This document shows positions 1 through 14,297 of a stretch of 64,000 bases of DNA, one piece after another. The position numbers were made by a program, and so were the translations under genes. How positions within the stretch are numbered: the first letter of the stretch is position 1; each line of letters starts with the position of its first letter. The stretch covers positions 18,516,708 to 18,580,707 of the forward strand of contig OX336395.1 of the NCBI GenBank assembly GCA_946902985.2, read 5' to 3'. The DNA comes from Meconema thalassinum (taxonomy: Eukaryota > Arthropoda > Insecta > Orthoptera > Tettigoniidae). The notes under the pieces are model-generated. The model was not told the origin of the DNA. It was given only the letters and a program-made list of their open reading frames with translations, and did not search any database.

Positions 1-97
1 GTTATTGATCGCTGTCACACACTGAACTGTGACTGGCGGCATCAACATGATTACTATTCGCAAGCACCGGCTGGACTATAACAGCGCTGTTTATGTG

Positions 98-3000
98 GTT
101 ATTGATCGCTGTCACACCCTGAACTGTGACTGGCGGCATCAACATGATTACTATTCGCAAGCACCGGCTGGACTATAACAGCGCAGTTTATGTGGTTATT
201 GATCGCTGTCACACCCTGAACTGTGACTGGCGGCATCAACATGATTACTATTCGCAAGCACCGGCTGGACTGTAACAGCGCTGTTTATGAGGTTATTGAT
301 CGCTGTCACACTCTGAACTGTGACTGGCGGCATCAACATGATTACTATTCGCAAGCACCGGCTGGACTATAACGGCGCTGTTTATGTGGTTATTGATCGC
401 TGTCACACGCTGAACTGTGACTGGCGGCATCAACATGATTACTATTCGCAAACACCGGCTGGACTATAACAGCGCTGTTTAGGTGGTTATTGATCGCTGT
501 CACACCCTGAACTGGGACTGGCGGCATCAACATGATTACTATTCGCAAACACCGGCTGGACTATAACTGCGCTGTTTATGTGGTTATGGATCCCTGTCAC
601 ACGCTGAACTGTGACTGGCGGCATCAACATGATTACTATTCGCAAACACCGGCTGGACTATAACAGCGCTGTTTAGGTGGTTATTGATCGCTGTCACACC
701 CTGAACTGGGACTGGCGGCATCAATATGATTACTATTCGCAAGCACCGGCTGGACTATAACAGCGCTGTTTATGTGGTTATTGATCGCTGTCAAACGCTG
801 AACTGTGACTGGCGGCATCAACATGATTACTATTCGCAAGCACCGGCTGGACTATAACAGCGCTGTTTATGTGGTTATTGATCGCTGTCACACACTGAAC
901 TGTGACTGGCGACATCAACATGATTACTATTCGCAAGCACCGGCTGGACTATAACAGCGCTGTTTATGTGGTTATTGATCGCTGTCACACGCTGAACTGT
1001 GACTGGCGGCATCAACATGATTACTATTCGCAAGCACCGGCTGGACTATAACAGGGCTGTTTATGTGGTTATTGATCGCCGTCACACGCTGAAATGTGAC
1101 TGGCGGCATCAACATGATTACTATTCGCAAGCACCTGCTGGACTATAACAGCGCTGTTTATGTGGTTATTGATCGCTGTCACACGCTGAACTGTGACTGG
1201 CGGCATCAACATGATTACTATTCGCAAGCACCGGGTGGACTATAACAGCGCTGTTTATGTGGTTATTGATCGCTATCACACACTGAACTGTGACTGGCGG
1301 CATCAACATGATTACTATTCGCAAGCACCGGCTGGACTATAACAGCGCTGTTTATGTGGTTATTGATCGCTGTCACACGATGAACTGTGACTGGCGGCAT
1401 CAACATGATTACTATTCGCAAGCACCGGCTGGACTATAACAGCGCTGTTTATGTGGTTATTGATCGCTGTCACACACTGAACTGTGACTGGCGGCATCAA
1501 CATGATTACTATTCGCAAGCACCGGCTGGACTATAACAGCGCTGTTTATGTGGTTATTGATCGCTGTCACACCCTGAACTCTGACTGGCGGCATCAACAT
1601 GATTACTATTCGCAAGCACCGGCTGGACTATAACAGCGCTGTTTATGTGGTTATTGATCGCTGTCACACCCTGAACTGTGACTGGTGGCATCAACATGAT
1701 TACTATTCGCAAGCACCGGCTGGACTATAACAGCGCTGTTTATGAGGTTATTGATCGCTGTCACACTCTGAACTGTGACTGGCGGCATCAACATGATTAC
1801 TATTCGCAAGCACCGGCTGGACTATAACAGCGCTGTTTATGTGGTTATTGATCGCTGTCACACGCTGAACTGTGACTGGCGGCATCAACATGATTACTAT
1901 TCGCAAGCACCGGCTGGACTATAACAGCGCTGTTTATGTGGTTATTGATCGCAGTCACACACTGAACTGTGACTGGTGGCATCAACATGATTACTATTCG
2001 CAAGCACCGGCTGGAGTATAACAGCGCTGTTTATGTGGTTATTGATCGCTGTCACACCCTGAACTGTGACTGGCGGCATTAACATGATTACTATTCGCAA
2101 GCACCGGCTGGACTATAACAGCGCTGTTTATGTGGTTATTGATCGCTGTCACACACTGAACTGTGACTGGCGGCATCAACATGATTACTATTCGCAAGCA
2201 CCGGCTGGAGTATAACAGCGCTGTTTATGTGGTTATTGATTGCTATCACGCGCTGAACTGTGGCTGGCGGCATCAACATGATTACTATTCGCAAGCACCG
2301 GCTGGACTATAACAGCGCTGTTTATGTGGTTATTGATCGCTGTCACACGCTGAACTGTGACTGGCGGCATCAACATGATTACTATTCGCAAGCACCGGCT
2401 GGACTATAACAGCGCTGTTTATGTGGTTATTGATCGCTGTCACACACTGAACTGTGACTGGCGGCATCAACATGATTACTATTCGCAAGCAACGGTTGGA
2501 CTATAACAGCGCTGTTTATGTGCTTATTGATCGCTGTCCCACCCTGAACTGTGACTGGCGGCATCAACATGATTACTATTCGCAAGCACCGGCTGGACTA
2601 TAACAGCGCTGTTTATGTGGTTATTGATCGCTGTCACACGCTGAACTGTGACTGGCGGCATCAACATGATTAATATTCGCAAGCACCGGCTGGACTATAA
2701 CAGCGCTGTTTATGAGGTTATTGATCGCTGTCACACTCTGAACTGTGACTGGCGGCATCAACATGATTACTATTCGAAAGCACCGGCTGGACTATAACAG
2801 CGCTGTTTATGTGGTTATCGATCGCTGTCACACGCTGAACTGTGACTTGCGGCATCAACATGATTACTATTTGCAAGCACCGGCTGGACTATAACAGCGC
2901 TGTTTATGTGGTTACTGATTGCTGTCACACACTGAACTGTGACTGGCGGCATCAAAATGATTACTATTCGCAAGCACCGGCTGGAGTATAACAGCGCTGT

Positions 3001-4947
3001 TTATGTTGTTATTGATCGCTATCACGCGCTGAACTGTGACTGGCGGCATCAACATGATTACTATTCGCAAGCACCGGCTGGACTATAACAGCGCTGTTTA
3101 TGTGGTTATTGATCGCTGTCACACGCTGAACTTTGACTGGTGGCATCAACATGATTACTATTCGCAAGCACCGGCTGGACTATACCAGCGCTGTTTATGT
3201 GGTTATTGATCGCTGTCACACGCTGAACTGTGACTGGCGGCATCAACATGATTACTATTCGCAAGCACCGGCTGGACTATAACAGCGCTGTTTATGAGGT
3301 TATTGATCGTTGTCACACGCTGAACTGTGACTGGCGGCATCAACATGATTACTATTCGCAAGCACCGGCTGGACTATAACAGCGCTGTTTATGAGGTTAT
3401 TGATCGCTGTCACACTCTGAACTCTGACTGGCGGCATCAACATGATTACTATTCGCAAGCAACGGCTGGACTCTAACAGCGCTGTTTATGTGCTTATTGA
3501 TCGCTGTCACACCCTGAACTGTGACTGGCGGCATCAACATGATTACTATTCGCAAGCACCGGCTGGACTATAACAGCGCTGTTTATGTGGTTATTGATCG
3601 CTGTCACACGCTGAACAGCGACTGGCGGCATCAACATAATTACTATTCGCAAGCACCGGCTGGACTATAACAGCGCTGTTTATGAGGTTATTGATCGCTG
3701 TCACACTCTGAACTGTGACTGGCGGCATCAACATGATTACTATTCGAAAGCACCGGCTGGACTATAACAGCGCTGTTTATGTGGTTATTGATCGCTGTCA
3801 CACGCTGAACTGTGACTTGCGGCATCAACATGATTACTATTCGCAAGCACCGGCTGGACTATAACAGCCCTGTTTATGTGGTTACTGATCGCTGTCACAC
3901 GCTGAACTGTGAATGGCGGCATCAACATGATTACTATTCGCAAGCACCGGCTGGACTATAACAGCGCTGTTTATGTGGTTTTTGATCGCTGTCACACACT
4001 GAACTGTGACTGGTGGCATCAACATGATTACTATTCGCAAGCACCGGCTGGACTATAACAGCGCTGTTTATGTGGTTATTGATCGCTGTCACACCCTGAA
4101 CTGTGACTGGCGGCATCAACATGATTACTATTCGCAAGCACCGGCTGGACTATAACAGCGCTGTTTATGTGGTTATTGATCGCTGTCACACCCTGAACTG
4201 TGACTGGCGGCATCAACATGATTACTATTCGCAAGCACCGGCTGGACTATAACAGCGCTGTTTATGAGGTTATTGATCGCTGTCACACGCTGAAATGTGA
4301 CTGGCGGTATCAACATGATTACTATTCGCAAGCACCGGCTGGACTATAACAGCGCTGTTTATGTGGTTATTGATCGCTGTCACACGCTGAACTGTGAATG
4401 GCGGCTTCAACATGATTACTATTCGCAAGCACCGGCTGGAGTATAACAGCGCTGTTTATGTGGTTATTGATCGCTGTCCCACACTGAACTGTGACTGGCG
4501 GCATCAACATGATTACTATTCGCAAGCACCGGTTAGACTATAACAGCGCTGTTTATATGGTTATTGATCGCTGTCACACCCTGAACTGTGACTGGCGGCA
4601 TCAACATGATTACTATTCGCGAGCACCGGCTGGACTATAACAGCGCTGTTTATGTGGTTATTGATCGCTGTCACACGCTGAACTGTGACTGGCGGCATCA
4701 ACATGATTACTATTCGCTAGCACCGGCTGGACTATAACAGCGCTGTTAATGTGGTTATTGATCGCTGTCACACGCTGAACTGTGACTGGCGGCATCAACA
4801 TGATTACTATTCGCAAGCACCGGCTGGACAATAACAGCGCTGTTTATGTGGTTATTGATCGCTGTCACACCCTGAACTGTGACTGGCGGCATCAACATGA
4901 TTAATATTCGCAAGCACCGGCTGGACTATAACAGCGCAGTTTATGTG
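98..4947. repeat. Higher-order repeat copy 1 (50 monomers, 4850 bp)
   Basis: Private variants along this stretch recur 4850 bp (50 x 97) further on: for example the GCGCAGTTTATG variant near 128-187, the monomer with GGATCCCTGTC near 589, and the CCGGGTGG variant at 1231, which recurs at 6081. The left limit is taken where agreement becomes consistent, because the first monomer differs from its partner at three sites. Confidence 0.9.
1220..1236 (+). other. CENP-B-box-like motif in satellite monomer (best copy)
   Basis: The mammalian CENP-B box core is nTTCGnnnnAnnCGGGn. Here the sequence reads A-TTCG-CAAG-C-AC-CGGG-T, 8 of the 9 fixed positions; only the central A is replaced by C. The same variant occurs at 6070-6086. 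The ordinary monomer has CGGC instead of CGGG and so matches 7 of 9. Functional meaning is speculative in an insect. Confidence 0.35.
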
Positions 4948-7900
4948 GTTATTGATCGCTGTCACACCCTGAACTGTGACTGGCGGCATCAACATGATTA
5001 CTATTCGCGAGCACCGGCTGGACTATAACAGCGCAGTTTATGTGGTTATTGATCGCTGTCACACCCTGAACTGTGACTGGCGGCATCAACATGATTACTA
5101 TTCGCAAGCACCGGCTGGACTGTAACAGCGCTGTTTATGAGGTTATTGATCGCTGTCACACTCTGAACTGTGACTGGCGGCATCAACATGATTACTATTC
5201 GCAAGCTCCGGCTGGACTATAACGGCGCTGTTTATGTGGTTATTGATCGCTGTCACACGCTGAACTGTGACTGGCGGCATCAACATGATTACTATTCGCA
5301 AACACCGGCTGGACTATAACAGCGCTGTATAGGTGGTTATTGATCGCTGTCACACCCTGAACTGGGACTGGCGGCATCAACATGATTACTATTCGCAAAC
5401 ACCGGCTGGACTATAACTGCGCTGTTTATGTTGTTATGGATCCCTGTCACACGCTGAACTGTGACTGGCGGCATCAACATGATTACTATTCGCAAACACC
5501 GGCTGGACTATAACAGCGCTGTTTAGGTGGTTATTGATCGCTGTCACACCCTGAACTGGGACTGGCGGCATCAATATGATTACTATTCGCAAGCACCGGC
5601 TGGACTATAACAGCGCTGTTTATGTGGTTATTGATCGCTGTCAAACGCTGAACTGTGACTGGCGGCATCAACATGATTACTATTCGCAAGCACCGGCTGG
5701 ACTATAACAGCGCTGTTTATGTGGTTATTGATCGCTGTCACACACTGAACTGTGACTGGCGACATCAACATGATTACTATTCGCAAGCACCGGCTGGACT
5801 ATAACAGCGCTGTTTATGTGGTTATTGATCGCTGTCACACGCTGAACTGTGACTGGCGGCATCAACATGATTACTATTCGCAAGCACCGGCTGGACTATA
5901 ACAGGGCTGTTTATGTGGTTATTGATCGCTGTCACACGCTGAAATGTGACTGGCGGCATCAACATGATTACTATTCGCAAGCAGCTGCTGGACTATAACA
6001 GCGCTGTTTATGTGGTTATTGATCGCTGTCACACGCTGAACTGTGACTGGCGGCATCAACATGATTACTATTCGCAAGCACCGGGTGGACTATAACAGCG
6101 CTGTTTATGTGGTTATTGATCGCTATCACACACTGAACTGTGACTGGCGGCATCAACATGATTACTATTCGCAAGCACCGGCTGGACTATAACAGCGCTG
6201 TTTATGTGGTTATTGATCGCTGTCACACGATGAACTGTGACTGGCGGCATCAACATGATTACTATTCGCAAGCACCGGCTGGACTATAACAGCGCTGTTT
6301 ATGTGGTTATTGATCGCTGTCACACACTGAACTGTGACTGGCGGCATCAACATGATTACTATTCGCAAGCACCGGCTGGACTATAACAGCGCTGTTTATG
6401 TGGTTATTGATCGCTGTCACACCCTGAACTCTGACTGGCGGCATCAACATGATTACTATTCGCAAGCACCGGCTGGACTATAACAGCGCTGTTTATGTGG
6501 TTATTGATCGCTGTCACACCCTGAACTGTGACTGGTGGCATCAACATGATTACTATTCGCAAGCACCGGCTGGACTATAACAGCGCTGTTTATGAGGTTA
6601 TTGATCGCTGTCACACTCTGAACTGTGACTGGCGGCATCAACATGATTACTATTCGCAAGCACCGGCTGGACTATAACATCGCTGTTTATGTGGTTATTG
6701 ATCGCTGTCACACGCTGAACTGTGACTGGCGGCATCAACATGATTACTATTCGCAAGCACCGGCTGGACTATAACAGGGCTGTTTATGTGGTTATTGATC
6801 GCAGTCACACACTGAACTGTGACTGGTGGCATCAACATGATTACTATTCGCAAGCACCGGCTGGAGTATAACAGCGCTGTTTATGTGGTTATTGATCGCT
6901 GTCACACCCTGAACTGTGACTGGCGGCATTAACATGATTACTATTCGCAAGCACCGGCTGGACTATAACAGCGCTGTTTATGTGGTTATTGATCGCTGTC
7001 ACACACTGAACTGTGACTGGCGGCATCAACATGATTACTATTCGCAAGCACCGGCTGGAGTATAACAGCGCTGTTTATGTGGTTATTGATCGCTATCACG
7101 CGCTGAACTGTGGCTGGCGGCATCAACATGATTACTATTCGCAAGCACCGGCTGGACTATAACAGCGCTGTTTATGTGGTTATTGATCGCTGTCACACGC
7201 TGAACTGTGACTGGCGGCATCAACATGATTACTATTCGCAAGCACCGGCTGGACTATAACAGCGCTGTTTATGTGGTTATTGATCGCTGTCACACACTGA
7301 ACTGTGACTGGCGGCATCAACATGATTACTATTCGCAAGCAACGGTTGGACTATAACAGCGCTGTTTATGTGCTTATTGATCGCTGTCCCACCCTGAACT
7401 GTGACTGGCGGCATCAACATGATTACTATTCGCAAGCACCGGCTGGACTATAACAGCGCTGTTTATGTGGTTATTGATCGCTGTCACACGCTGAACTGTG
7501 ACTGGCGGCATCAACATGATTAATATTCGCAAGCACCGGCTGGACTATAACAGCGCTGTTTATGAGGTTATTGATCGCTGTCACACTCTGAACTGTGACT
7601 GGCGGCATCAACATGATTACTATTCGAAAGCACCGGCTGGACTATAACAGCGCTGTTTATGTGGTTATCGATCGCTGTCACACGCTGAACTGTGACTTGC
7701 GGCATCAACATGATTACTATTTGCAAGCACCGGCTGGACTATAACAGCGCTGTTTATGTGGTTACTGATCGCTGTCACACACTGAACTGTGACTGGCGGC
7801 ATCAACATGATTACTATTCGCAAGCACCGGCTGGAGTATAACAGCGCTGTTTATGTTGTTATTGATCGCTATCACGCGCTGAACTGTGACTGGCGGCATC

Positions 7901-9797
7901 AACATGATTACTATTCGCAAGCACCGGCTGGACTATAACAGCGCTGTTTATGTGGTTATTGATCGCTGTCACACGCTGAACTGTGACTGGTGGCATCAAC
8001 ATGATTACTATTCGCAAGCACCGGCTGGACTATACCAGCGCTGTTTATGTGGTTATTGATCGCTGTCACACGCTGAACTGTGACTGGCGGCATCAACATG
8101 ATTACTATTCGCAAGCACCGGCTGGACTATAACAGCGCTGTTTATGAGGTTATTGATCGTTGTCACACGCTGAACTGTGACTGGCGGCATCAACATGATT
8201 ACTATTCGCAAGCACCGGCTGGACTATAACAGCGCTGTTTATGAGGTTATTGATCGCTGTCACACTCTGAACTCTGACTGGCGGCATCAACATGATTACT
8301 ATTCGCAAGCAACGGCTGGACTCTAACAGCGCTGTTTATGTGCTTATTGATCGCTGTCACACCCTGAACTGTGACTGGCGGCATCAACATGATTACTATT
8401 CGCAAGCACCGGCTGGACTATAACAGCGCTGTTTATGTGGTTATTGATCGCTGTCACACGCTGAACAGCGACTGGCGGCATCAACATGATTACTATTCGC
8501 AAGCACCGGCTGGACTATAACAGCGCTGTTTATGAGGTTATTGATCGCTGTCACACTCTGAACTGTGACTGGCGGCATCAACATGATTACTATTCGAAAG
8601 CACCGGCTGGACTATAACAGCGCTGTTTATGTGGTTATTGATCGCTGTCACACGCTGAACTGTGACTTGCGGCATCAACATGATTACTATTCGCAAGCAC
8701 CGGCTGGACTATAACAGCCCTGTTTATGTGGTTACTGATCGCTGTCACACGCTGAACTGTGAATGGCGGCATCAACATGATTACTATTCGCAAGCACCGG
8801 CTGGACTATAACAGCGCTGTTTATGTGGTTTTTGATCGCTGTCACACACTGAACTGTGACTGGTGGCATCAACATGATTACTATTCGCAAGCACCGGCTG
8901 GACTATAACAGCGCTGTTTATGTGGTTATTGATCGCTGTCACACCCTGAACTGTGACTGGCGGCATCAACATGATTACTATTCGCAAGCACCGGCTGGAC
9001 TATAACAGCGCTGTTTATGTGGTTATTGATCGCTGTCACACCCTGAACTGTGACTGGCGGCATCAACATGATTACTATTCGCAAGCACCGGCTGGACTAT
9101 AACAGCGCTGTTTATGAGGTTATTGATCGCTGTCACACGCTGAAATGTGACTGGCGGTATCAACATGATTACTATTCGCAAGCACCGGCTGGACTATAAC
9201 AGCGCTGTTTATGTGGTTATTGATCGCTGTCACACGCTGAACTGTGAATGGCGGCTTCAACATGATTACTATTCGCAAGCACCGGCTGGAGTATAACAGC
9301 GCTGTTTATGTGGTTATTGATCGCTGTCCCACACTGAACTGTGACTGGCGGCATCAACATGATTACTATTCGCAAGCACCGGTTAGACTATAACAGCGCT
9401 GTTTATATGGTTATTGATCGCTGTCACACCCTGAACTGTGACTGGCGGCATCAACATGATTACTATTCGCGAGCACCGGCTGGACTATAACAGCGCTGTT
9501 TATGTGGTTATTGATCGCTGTCACACGCTGAACTGTGACTGGCGGCATCAACATGATTACTATTCGCTAGCACCGGCTGGACTATAACAGCGCTGTTAAT
9601 GTGGTTATTGATCGCTGTCACACGCTGAACTGTGACTGGCGGCATCAACATGATTACTATTCGCAAGCACCGGCTGGACAATAACAGCGCTGTTTATGTG
9701 GTTATTGATCGCTGTCACACCCTGAACTGTGACTGGCGGCATCAACATGATTAATATTCGCAAGCACCAGCTGGACTATAACAGCGCAGTTTATGTG
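4948..9797. repeat. Higher-order repeat copy 2 (50 monomers, 4850 bp)
   Basis: Almost identical to 98-4947 when shifted by 4850 bp, with scattered single-base differences (for example CGCTATCACG at about 7090 against TGCTATCACG at about 2240). Such high identity between long blocks of otherwise diverse monomers points to recent block duplication. Confidence 0.9.
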
Positions 9798-9884
9798 GTT
9801 ATTGATCGCTGTCACACCCTGAACTGTGACTGGCGGCATCAACATGATTACTATTCGCGAGCACCGGCTGGACTATAACAGCGC

Positions 9885-11830
9885 TGTTTATGTGGTTATT
9901 GATCGCTGTCACACGCTGAACTGTGACTGGCGGCATCAACATGATTACTATTCGCTAGCACCGGCTGGACTATACCAGCGCTGTTTATGTGGTTATTGAT
10001 CGCTGTCACACGCTGAACTGTGACTGGCGGCATCAACATGATTACTATTCGCAAGCACCGGCTGGACTATAACAGCGCTGTTTATGAGGTTATTGATCGT
10101 TGTCACACGCTGAACTGTGACTGGCGGCATCAACATGATTACTATTCGCAAGCACCGGCTGGACTATAACAGCGCTGTTTATGAGGTTATTGATCGCTGT
10201 CACACTCTGAACTCTGACTGGCGGCATCAACATGATTACTATTCGCAAGCAACGGCTGGACTCTAACAGCGCTGTTTATGTGCTTATTGATCGCTGTCAC
10301 ACCCTGAACTGTGACTGGCGGCATCAACATGATTACTATTCGCAAGCACCGGCTGGACTATAACAGCGCTGTTTATGTGGTTATTGATCGCTGTCACTCG
10401 CTGAACTGTGACTGGCGGCATCAACATGATTACTATTCGCAAGCACCGGCTGGACTATAACAGCGCTGTTTATGAGGTTATTGATCGCTGTCACACTCTG
10501 AACTGTGACTGGCGGCATCAACATGATTACTATTCGAAAGCACCGGCTGGACTATAACAGCGCTGTTTATGTGGTTATTGATCGCTGTCACACGCTGAAC
10601 TGTGACTTGCGGCATCAACATGATTACTATTCGCAAGCACCGGCTGGACTATAACAGCCCTGTTTATGTGGTTACTGATCGCTGTCACACGCTGAACTGT
10701 GAATGGCGGCATCAACATGATTACTATTCGCAAGCACCGGCTGGACTATAACAGCGCTGTTTATGTGGTTTTTGATCGCTGTCACACACTGAACTGTGAC
10801 TGGTGGCATCAACATGATTACTATTCGCAAGCACCGGCTGGACTATAACAGCGCTGTTTATGTGGTTATTGATCGCTGTCACACCCTGAACTGTGACTGG
10901 CGGCATCAACATGATTACTATTCGCAAGCACCGGCTGGACTATAACAGCGCTGTTTATGTGGTTATTGATCGCTGTCACACCCTGAACTGTGACTGGCGG
11001 CATCAACATGATTACTATTCGCAAGCACCGGCTGGACTATAACAGCGCTGTTTATGAGGTTATTGATCGCTGTCACACGCTGAAATGTGACTGGCGGTAT
11101 CAACATGATTACTATTCGCAAGCACCGGCTGGACTATAACAGCGCTGTTTATGTGGTTATTGATCGCTGTCACACGCTGAACTGTGACTGGCGGCTTCAA
11201 CATGATTACTATTCGCAAGCACCGGCTGGAGTATAACAGCGCTGTTTATGTGGTTATTGATCGCTGTCCCACACTGAACTGTGACTGGCGGCATCAACAT
11301 GATTACTATTCGCAAGCACCGGTTAGACTATAACAGCGCTGTTTATATGGTTATTGATCGCTGTCACACCCTGAACTGTGACTGGCGGCATCAACATGAT
11401 TACTATTCGCGAGCACCGGCTGGACTATAACAGCGCTGTTTATGTGGTTATTGATCGCTGTCACACGCTGAACTGTGACTGGCGGCATCAACATGATTAC
11501 TATTCGCTAGCACCGGCTGGACTATAACAGCGCTGTTAATGTGGTTATTGATCGCTGTCACACGCTGAACTGTGACTGGCGGCATCAACATGATTACTAT
11601 TCGCAAGCACCGGCTGGACTATAACAGCGCTGTTTATGTGGTTATTGATCGCTGTCACACCCTGAACTGTGACTGGCGGCATCAACATGATTAATATTCG
11701 CAAGCACCGGCTGGACTATAACAGCGCAGTTTATGTGGTTATTGATCGCTGTCACACCCTGAACTGTGACTGGCGGCATCAACATGATTACTATTCGCAA
11801 GCACCGGCTGGACTATAACAGCGCTGTTTA
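9885..11830. repeat. Truncated higher-order repeat copy 3 (about 20 monomers)
   Basis: This stretch matches 7945-9890 with an offset of 1940 bp (20 x 97); the rare TATACCAGCG variant at 8032 recurs at 9972. A third 50-mer block starts around 9798 and after about one monomer jumps to the last 20 monomers of the block, as if about 30 monomers were deleted by unequal exchange. From about 11830 to 14297 the monomers follow no obvious block order. Confidence 0.8.
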
Positions 11831-14297
11831 TGAGGTTATTGATCGCTGTCACACTCTGAAATGTGACTGGCGGCATCAACATGATTACTATTCGCAAGCA
11901 CCGGCTGGACTATAACAGCGCTGTTTATGTGGTTATTGATCGCTGTCACACGCTGAACTGTGACTTGCGGCATCAACATGATTATTATTCGCAAGCACCG
12001 GCTGGACTATAACAGCGCTGTTTATGTGGTTATTGATCGCTGTCACACGCTGAACTGTGACTGAAGGCATCAACATTATTACTATTCGCAAGCACCGGCT
12101 GGACTATAACAGCGCTGATTATGAGGTTATTGATCGCTGTCACACGCTGAACTGTGACTGGCGGTATCAACATGATTACTATTCGCAAGCACCGGCTGGA
12201 CTATAACAGCGCTGTTTATGTGGTTATTGATCGCTGTCACAAACTGAACTGTGACTGGTGGCATCAACATGATTACTATTCGCAAGCACCGGTTGGACTA
12301 TAACAGCGCTGTTTATGTGGTTATTGATCGCTGTCACACGCTGAACTGTGACTTGCGGCATCAACATGATTACTATTCGCAAGCACCGGCTGGAGTATAA
12401 CAGCGCTGTTTTTGTGGTTATTGATCGCTGTCACACACTGAACTGTGACTGGCGGCATCAACATGATTAGTATTCGCAAGCACCGGCTGGAGTATAACAG
12501 CGCTGTTTATGTGGTTATTGATCGCTGTCACACACTGAACTGTGACTGGTGGCATCAACATGATTACAATTCGCAAGCACCGGCTGGGGTATAACAGCGC
12601 TGTTTATGTGGTTATTGATCGCTGTCACACACTGAACTGTGACTGGCGGCATCAACATGATTACTATTCGCAAGCACCGGCTGGAGTATAACAGCGCTGT
12701 TTATGTGGTTATTGATCGCTATCACATGCTGAACTGTGACTGGCGGCATCAACATTATTACTATTCGCAAGCACCGGCTGGAATATAACAGCGCTCTTTA
12801 TGTGGTTATTGATCGCTGTCACACGCTGAACTGTGACTGGCGGCATCAACATGATTACTATTCGCCAGCACCGGCTGGACTATAACAGCACTGTTTATGT
12901 GGTTATTGATCGCTGTCACACGCTGAACTGTGACTGGCGGCATCAACATGATTACTATTCACAAGCACCGGCTGGACTATAACGGCGCTGTTTATGTGGT
13001 TATTGATCGCTGTCACACGCTGAACTGTGACTGGCGGCATCAACATGATTACTATTCGCAAGCACCGACTGGACTATAACAGTGCTGTTTATGTGGTTAT
13101 TGATCGCTGTCACACGCTGAACTGTGACTGGCGACATCAACATGATTACTATTCGCTAGCACCGGCTGGACTATAACAGCGCTGTTTATGAGGTTATTGA
13201 TCACTGTCACACTCTGAACTGTGACTGGCGGCATCAACATGATTACTATTCGCAAGCACCGGCTGGACTATAACAGCGCTATCTATGAGGTTATTGATCG
13301 CTGTCACACGCTGAACTGTGACTGGCGGCATCAACATGATTACTATTCGCAAGCACCGGCTGGACTATAACAGCGCTGTTTATGAGGTTATTGATCGCTG
13401 TCACACGCTGAACTGTGATTGGCTGCATCAACATGATTACTATTCGCAAGCACCGGCTGGACTATAACAGCGCTGTTTATGTGGTTATTGATCGCTGTCA
13501 CACGCTGAACTGTGACTGGCGGCATCAACATGATTACTATTCGCAAGCACCGGCTGGACTATAACAGCGCTGTTTATGTGGTTATTGATCGCTGTCACAC
13601 GCTGAACTGTGACTGGCGGCATCAACATGATTACTATTCGCAAGCACCGGCTGGACTATAACAGCGCTGTTTATGTGGTTATTGATCGCTGTCACACGCT
13701 GAACTGTGACTGGCGGCATCAACATGATTACTATTCGCAAGCACCGGCTGGACTATAACAGCGCTGTTTATGTGGTTATTGATCGCTGTCACACGCTGAA
13801 CTGTGACTGGCGGCATCAACATGATTACTGTTCGCAAGCACCGGCTGGACTATAACAGCGCTGTTTATGAGGTTATTGATCGCTGTCACACGCTGAACTG
13901 TGACTGGCGGCATCAACATGATTACTATTCGCAAGCACCGGCTGGACTATAACAGCGCTGTTTATGTGGTTATTGATCGCTGTCATACGCTGAACTGTGA
14001 CTGGCGGCATCAACATGATTACTATTCGCAAGCACCGGCTGGACCATAACAGCGCTGTTTATGTGGTTATTGATCGCTGTCACGCGCTGAACTGTGACTG
14101 GCGGCATCAACATGATTACTATTCGCAAGCACCGGCTGGACTATAACAGCGCTGTTTATGTGGTTATTGATCGCTGTCACTCGCTGAACTGTGACTGGCG
14201 GCATCAACATGATTACTATTCGCAAGCACCGGCTGGATTATAACAGCGCTGTTTATGTGGTTATTGATCGCTGTCACACGCTGAACTGTGACTGGCG

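Larger units (their letters stand above)
1..14297. repeat. 97-bp satellite DNA array, about 147.4 monomers
   Basis: A head-to-tail tandem array with a fixed 97-bp period fills the first 14.3 kb and runs off the left edge of the window. 14297 equals 147 x 97 + 38, and the final 38 bases are an exact monomer start, so there is no net insertion or deletion along the array; monomers differ almost only by substitutions. The monomer begins GTTATTGATCGCTGTCACAC and ends GCGCTGTTTATGTG. 97 is not a multiple of 3, and the short minus-strand open frames of 67 codons at 3934, 8784 and 10724 are by-products of the repeat, not genes. Role unknown: centromeric or pericentromeric satellite is possible but not shown. 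Confidence 0.98.

Noticed and set aside
3934..10927. 67-codon minus-strand frames repeated at 3934, 8784 and 10724
   Set aside because: They lie inside the 97-bp satellite and recur with the higher-order repeat spacing; the period is not a multiple of 3 and no motif is present.
1..14297. CRISPR-like array
   Set aside because: Whole monomers repeat without unique spacers, and the context is eukaryotic.
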